Assembly: GCA_963170055.1 (NCBI GenBank)
Contig: CAUJGJ010000129.1
Coordinates: 757,701 to 821,700 of the forward strand
Reading direction: 5' to 3'
From: Halisarca cf. caerulea
Taxonomy: Eukaryota > Porifera > Demospongiae > Chondrillida > Halisarcidae
Length of the DNA stretch: 64,000 nucleotides
The notes beneath the pieces were generated by a model that saw nothing but the letters and a program-made list of their open reading frames with translations, was not told where the DNA came from and ran no database searches. Of the stretch, positions 60,350-64,000 are shown piece by piece. The translations under genes and the position numbers were made by a program. Every line of letters begins with the position of its first letter. The stretch's first letter is position 1.

Positions 60350-62940
60350 TTGTTCAAGTTTAAATTTGCTTTAAATGAAAGTTACTAAGTTCACTTTTTA
60401 AGATATTTGCAACTTTGGCAATTTTATTCTTATGATAAATTTAAAATTAGCAACGTTAACATTTTAAAGAGACCTTGGAATAATTGTTCAAGTTGAAATT
60501 TGCTTTACTTGAAAGTTACTAAGTTCACTTTTTAAGATATTTGCAACTTTGGCAATTTTATTCTTATGATAAAATTAAAATTAGCAACGTTAACATTTTA
60601 AAGAGACCTTGGAATAATTGTTCAAGTTGAAATTTGCTTTAAATGAAAGTTACTAAGTTCACTTTTTAAGATATTTGCAACTTTGGCAAATTTATTCTTA
60701 TGATAAAATTAAAATTAGCAACGTTAACATTTTAAAGAGTCCTTGGAATAATTGTTCAAGTTGAAATTTGCTTTAAATGAAAGTTACTAAGTTCACTTTT
60801 TAAGATATTTGAAACTTTGGCAATTTTATTCTTATGATAAATTTAAAATTAGCAACGTTAACATTTTAAAGAGACCTTGGAATAATTGTTCAAGTTGAAA
60901 TTTGCTTTAAATGAAAGTTACTAAGTTCACTTTTTAAGATATTTGCAACTTTGGCAATTTTATTCTTATGATAAAATTAAAATTAGCAACGTTAACATTT
61001 TAAAGAGACCTTGAAATAATTGTTCAAGTTGAAATTTGCTTTAAATGAAAGTTACTAAGTTCACTTTTTAAGATATTTGCAACTTTGGCAATTTTATTCT
61101 TATGATAAAATTAAAATTAGCAACGTTAACATTTTAAAGAGTCCTTGGAATAATTGTTCAAGTTGAAATTTGCTTTAAATGAAAGTTACTAAGTTCACTT
61201 TTTAAGATATTTGCAACTTTGGCAATTTTATTATTATGATAAAATTAAAATTAGCAACGTTAACATTTTAAAGAGACCTTGGAATAATTGTTCAAGTTGA
61301 AATTTGCTTTAAATGAAAGTTACTAAGTTCACTTTTTAAGATATTTGCAACTTTGGCAAATTTATTCTTATGATAAAATTAAAATTAGCAACGTTAACAT
61401 TTTAAAGAGTCCTTGGAATAATTGTTCAAGTTGAAATTTTCTTTAAATGAAAGTTACTAAGTTCACTTTTTAAGATATTTGCAACTTTGGCAATTTTATT
61501 CTTATGATAAATTTAAAATTAGCAACGTTAACATTTTAAAGAGACCTTGGAATAATTGTTCAAGTTGAAATTTGCTTTAAATGAAAGTTACTAAGTTCAC
61601 TTTTTAAGATATTTGCAACTTTGGCAATTTTATTCTTATGATAAAATTAAAATTAGCAACGTTAACATTTTAAAGAGACCTTGGAATAATTGTTCAAGTT
61701 GAAATTTGCTTTACTTGAAAGTTACTAAGTTCACTTTTTAAGATATTTGCAACTTTGGCAATTTTATTCTTATGATAAAATTAAAATTAGCAACGTTAAC
61801 ATTTTAAAGAGTCCTTGGAATAATTGTTCAAGTTTAAATTTGCTTTAAATGAAAGTTACTAAGTTCACTTTTTAAGATATTTGCAACTTTGGCAATTTTA
61901 TTCTTATGATAAAATTAAAATTAGCAACGTTAACATTTTAAAGAGTCCTTGGAATAATTGTTCAAGTTGAAATTTGCTTTAAATGAAAGTTACTAAGTTC
62001 ACTTTTTAAGATATTTGAAACTTTGGCAATTTTATTCTTATGATAAATTTAAAATTAGCAACGTTAACATTTTAAAGAGACCTTGGAATAATTGTTCAAG
62101 TTGAAATTTGCTTTAAATGAAAGTTACTAATTTCACTTTTTAAGATATTTGCAACTTTGGCAATTTTATTCTTATGATAAAATTAAAATTAGCAACGTTA
62201 ACATTTTAAAGAGACCTTGGAATAATTGTTCAAGTTGAAATTTGCTTTAAATGAAAGTTACTAAGTTCACTTTTTAAGATATTTGAAACTTTGGCAATTT
62301 TATTCTTATGATAAATTTAAAATTAGCAACGTTAACATTTTAAAGAGACCTTGGAAGAATTGTTCAAGTTGAAATTTGCTTTAAATGAAAGTTACTAAGT
62401 TCACTTTTTAAGATATTTGCAACTTTGGCAATTTTATTCTTATGATAAAATTAAAATTAGCAACGTTAACATTTTAAAGAGACCTTGGAATAATTGTTCA
62501 AGTTGAAATTTGCTTTACTTGAAAGTTACTAAGTTCACTTTTTAAGATATTTGCAACTTTGGCAATTTTATTCTTATGATAAAATTAAAATTAGCAACGT
62601 TAACATTTTAAAGAGTCCTTGGAATAATTGTTCAAGTTTAAATTTGCTTTAAATGAAAGTTACTAAGTTCACTTTTTAAGATATTTGCAACTTTGGCAAT
62701 TTTATTCTTATGATAAAATTAAAATTAGCAACGTTAACATTTTAAAGAGTCCTTGGAATAATTGTTCAAGTTGAAATTTGCTTTAAATGAAAGTTACTAA
62801 GTTCACTTTTTAAGATATTTGAAACTTTGGCAATTTTATTCTTATGATAAATTTAAAATTAGCAACGTTAACATTTTAAAGAGACCTTGGAATAATTGTT
62901 CAAGTTGAAATTTGCTTTAAATGAAAGTTACTAATTTCAC
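60350..62940 (+). repeat. Six- and eleven-monomer duplications near the right edge
   Basis: The variant AAGTTTAAATTTGC occurs near 60358, 61832 and 62636, at spacings of 1,474 (11 x 134) and 804 (6 x 134) bp. CTTTACTTGAAAG recurs near 61710 and 62514, and CTAATTTCAC near 62129 and 62933, both 804 bp apart. A short, recent higher-order unit is being formed here. Confidence 0.8.
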
Positions 62941-64000
62941 TTTTTAAGATATTTGCAACTTTGGCAATTTTATTCTTATGATAAAATTAAAATTAGCAAC
63001 GTTAACATTTTAAAGAGACCTTGGAATAATTGTTCAAGTTGAAATTTGCTTTAAATGAAGGTTACTAAGTTCACTTTTTAAGATATTTGCAACTTTGGCA
63101 ATTTTATTCTTATGATAAAATTAAAATTAGCAACGTTAACATTTTAAAGAGTCCTTGGAATAATTGTTCAAGTTGAAATTTGCTTTAAATGAAAGTTACT
63201 AAGTTCACTTTTTAAGATATTTGCAACTTTGGCAATTTTATTCTTATGATAAAATTAGCAACGTTAACATTTTAAAGAGTCCTTGGAATAATTGTTCAAG
63301 TTGAAATTTGCTTTAAATGAAAGTTACTAAGTTAACTTTTTAAGATATTTGAAACTTTGGCAATTTTATTCTTATGATAAAATTAAAATTAGCAACGTTA
63401 ACATTTTAAAGAGTCCTTGGAATAATTGTTCAAGTTGAAATTTGCTTTAAATGAAAGTTACTAAGTTCACTTTTTAAGATATTTGCAACTTTGGCAATTT
63501 TATTCTTATGATAAATTTAAAATTAGCAACGTTAACATTTTAAAGAGTCCTTGGAATAATTGTTCAAGTTGAAATTTGCTTTAAATGAAAGTTACTAAGT
63601 TCACTTTTTAAGATATTTGCAACTTTGGCAATTTTATTCTTATGATAAATTTAAAATTAGCAACGTTAACATTTTAAAGAGTCCTTGGAATAATTGTTCA
63701 AGTTGAAATTTGCTTTAAATGAAAGTTACTAAGTTCACTTTTTAAGATATTTGAAACTTTGGCAATTATATTCTTATGATAAATTTAAAATTAGCAACGT
63801 TAACATTTTAAAGAGACCTTGGAATAATTGTTCAAGTTGAAATTTGCTTTAAATGAAAGTTACTAATTTCACTTTTTAAGATATTTGCAACTTTGGTAAT
63901 TTTCTTCTTATGATAAAATTAAAATTAGCAACGTTAACATTTTAAAGAGACCTTGGAATAATTGTTCAAGTTGAAATTTGCTTTAAATGAAAGTTACTAA

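Larger units (their letters stand above)
22681..64000 (+). repeat. 134-bp satellite array, about 308 monomers, open to the right
   Basis: A tandem array with no interruption by genes or transposons. GTTAAC landmarks at 51355, 51489 and 51623 give an exact 134-bp period. The monomer runs GTTAACATTTTAAAGAG, then (T/A)CCTTGGAATAATTGTTCAAG, TTGAAATTTGCTTTAAATG, AAAGTTACTAAGTTCAC, TTTTTAAGATATTTGCAACT, TTGGCAATTTTATTCTTATG and ATAAAATTAAAATTAGCAAC. All units face the same way. Variation is mostly at a few fixed positions: GTCC/GACC, CAACG/CAAGG, TTGTTCAAG/TCTTTAAAG, TTTGC/TTTCC/TTTTC, GTTCAC/GATCAC, GCAACT/GCAAAT/GAAACT. Three units (near 53615, 55216 and 63253) share the same 6-bp deletion. No reading frame of 60 codons or more occurs. 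No similarity to the 147-bp satellite is apparent. Confidence 0.97.

Noticed and set aside
22681..64000. CRISPR array or other repeat-spacer system
   Set aside because: The units are directly adjacent copies of one 134-bp sequence with point variants. There are no unique spacers, and the genome is eukaryotic.
905..64000. Common origin of the 147-bp and 134-bp satellites
   Set aside because: Both are AT-rich and share short words such as TTTGCAA, but I could find no colinear similarity by eye.

Overview
This is a gene-poor, AT-rich eukaryotic window made almost entirely of repeats. The only recognisable protein-coding sequence is a decayed DNA transposon with two convergent genes: a SWIM zinc finger/YqaJ nuclease and a THAP/DDE transposase. 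From family knowledge this gene pair is typical of ISL2EU (IS4EU) elements of invertebrate animals such as sponges, cnidarians and molluscs. An invertebrate animal genome is therefore the best guess; the species cannot be told from the sequence.

Layout. Bases 1-900 are unclassified non-repetitive DNA. About 0.9-21.6 kb is a satellite of ~147-bp monomers, repeatedly interrupted by insertions. The satellite reads in one direction to ~7.99 kb, inverts to ~13.675 kb, then flips back. Inside it lie thirteen short non-autonomous elements with terminal inverted repeats. I sort them into six families, named here A-F: six A, two B, two C and one each of D, E and F. Most have clean 2-bp target-site duplications. 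Several are nested, up to A in A in B in satellite. The ISL2EU-type remnant occupies ~9.96-13.12 kb.

Bases 21.6-22.68 kb are the second non-satellite stretch. It carries a GT microsatellite and a possible small spliced gene with three exon-like blocks and a 41-codon joined reading frame (low confidence).

From ~22.68 kb to the right edge runs a second, unrelated tandem array with an exact 134-bp monomer, about 308 copies in ~41.3 kb, continuing beyond the window. It has higher-order structure. A block of 49 monomers (6,566 bp) is present twice in tandem, and there are smaller 4-, 6-, 11- and 12-monomer duplications. The left edge is the most diverged part.

How the parts relate: families A, B, D and F share C(G)CAGG- or CGCATG-type ends, and A and B make 2-bp duplications of variable sequence. 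This suggests one transposase group mobilised them, and the ISL2EU-type remnant is a candidate relative, though its own termini are not visible. The most striking observation is that the A elements carry a central inverted repeat whose arms differ from copy to copy yet stay complementary within each copy.
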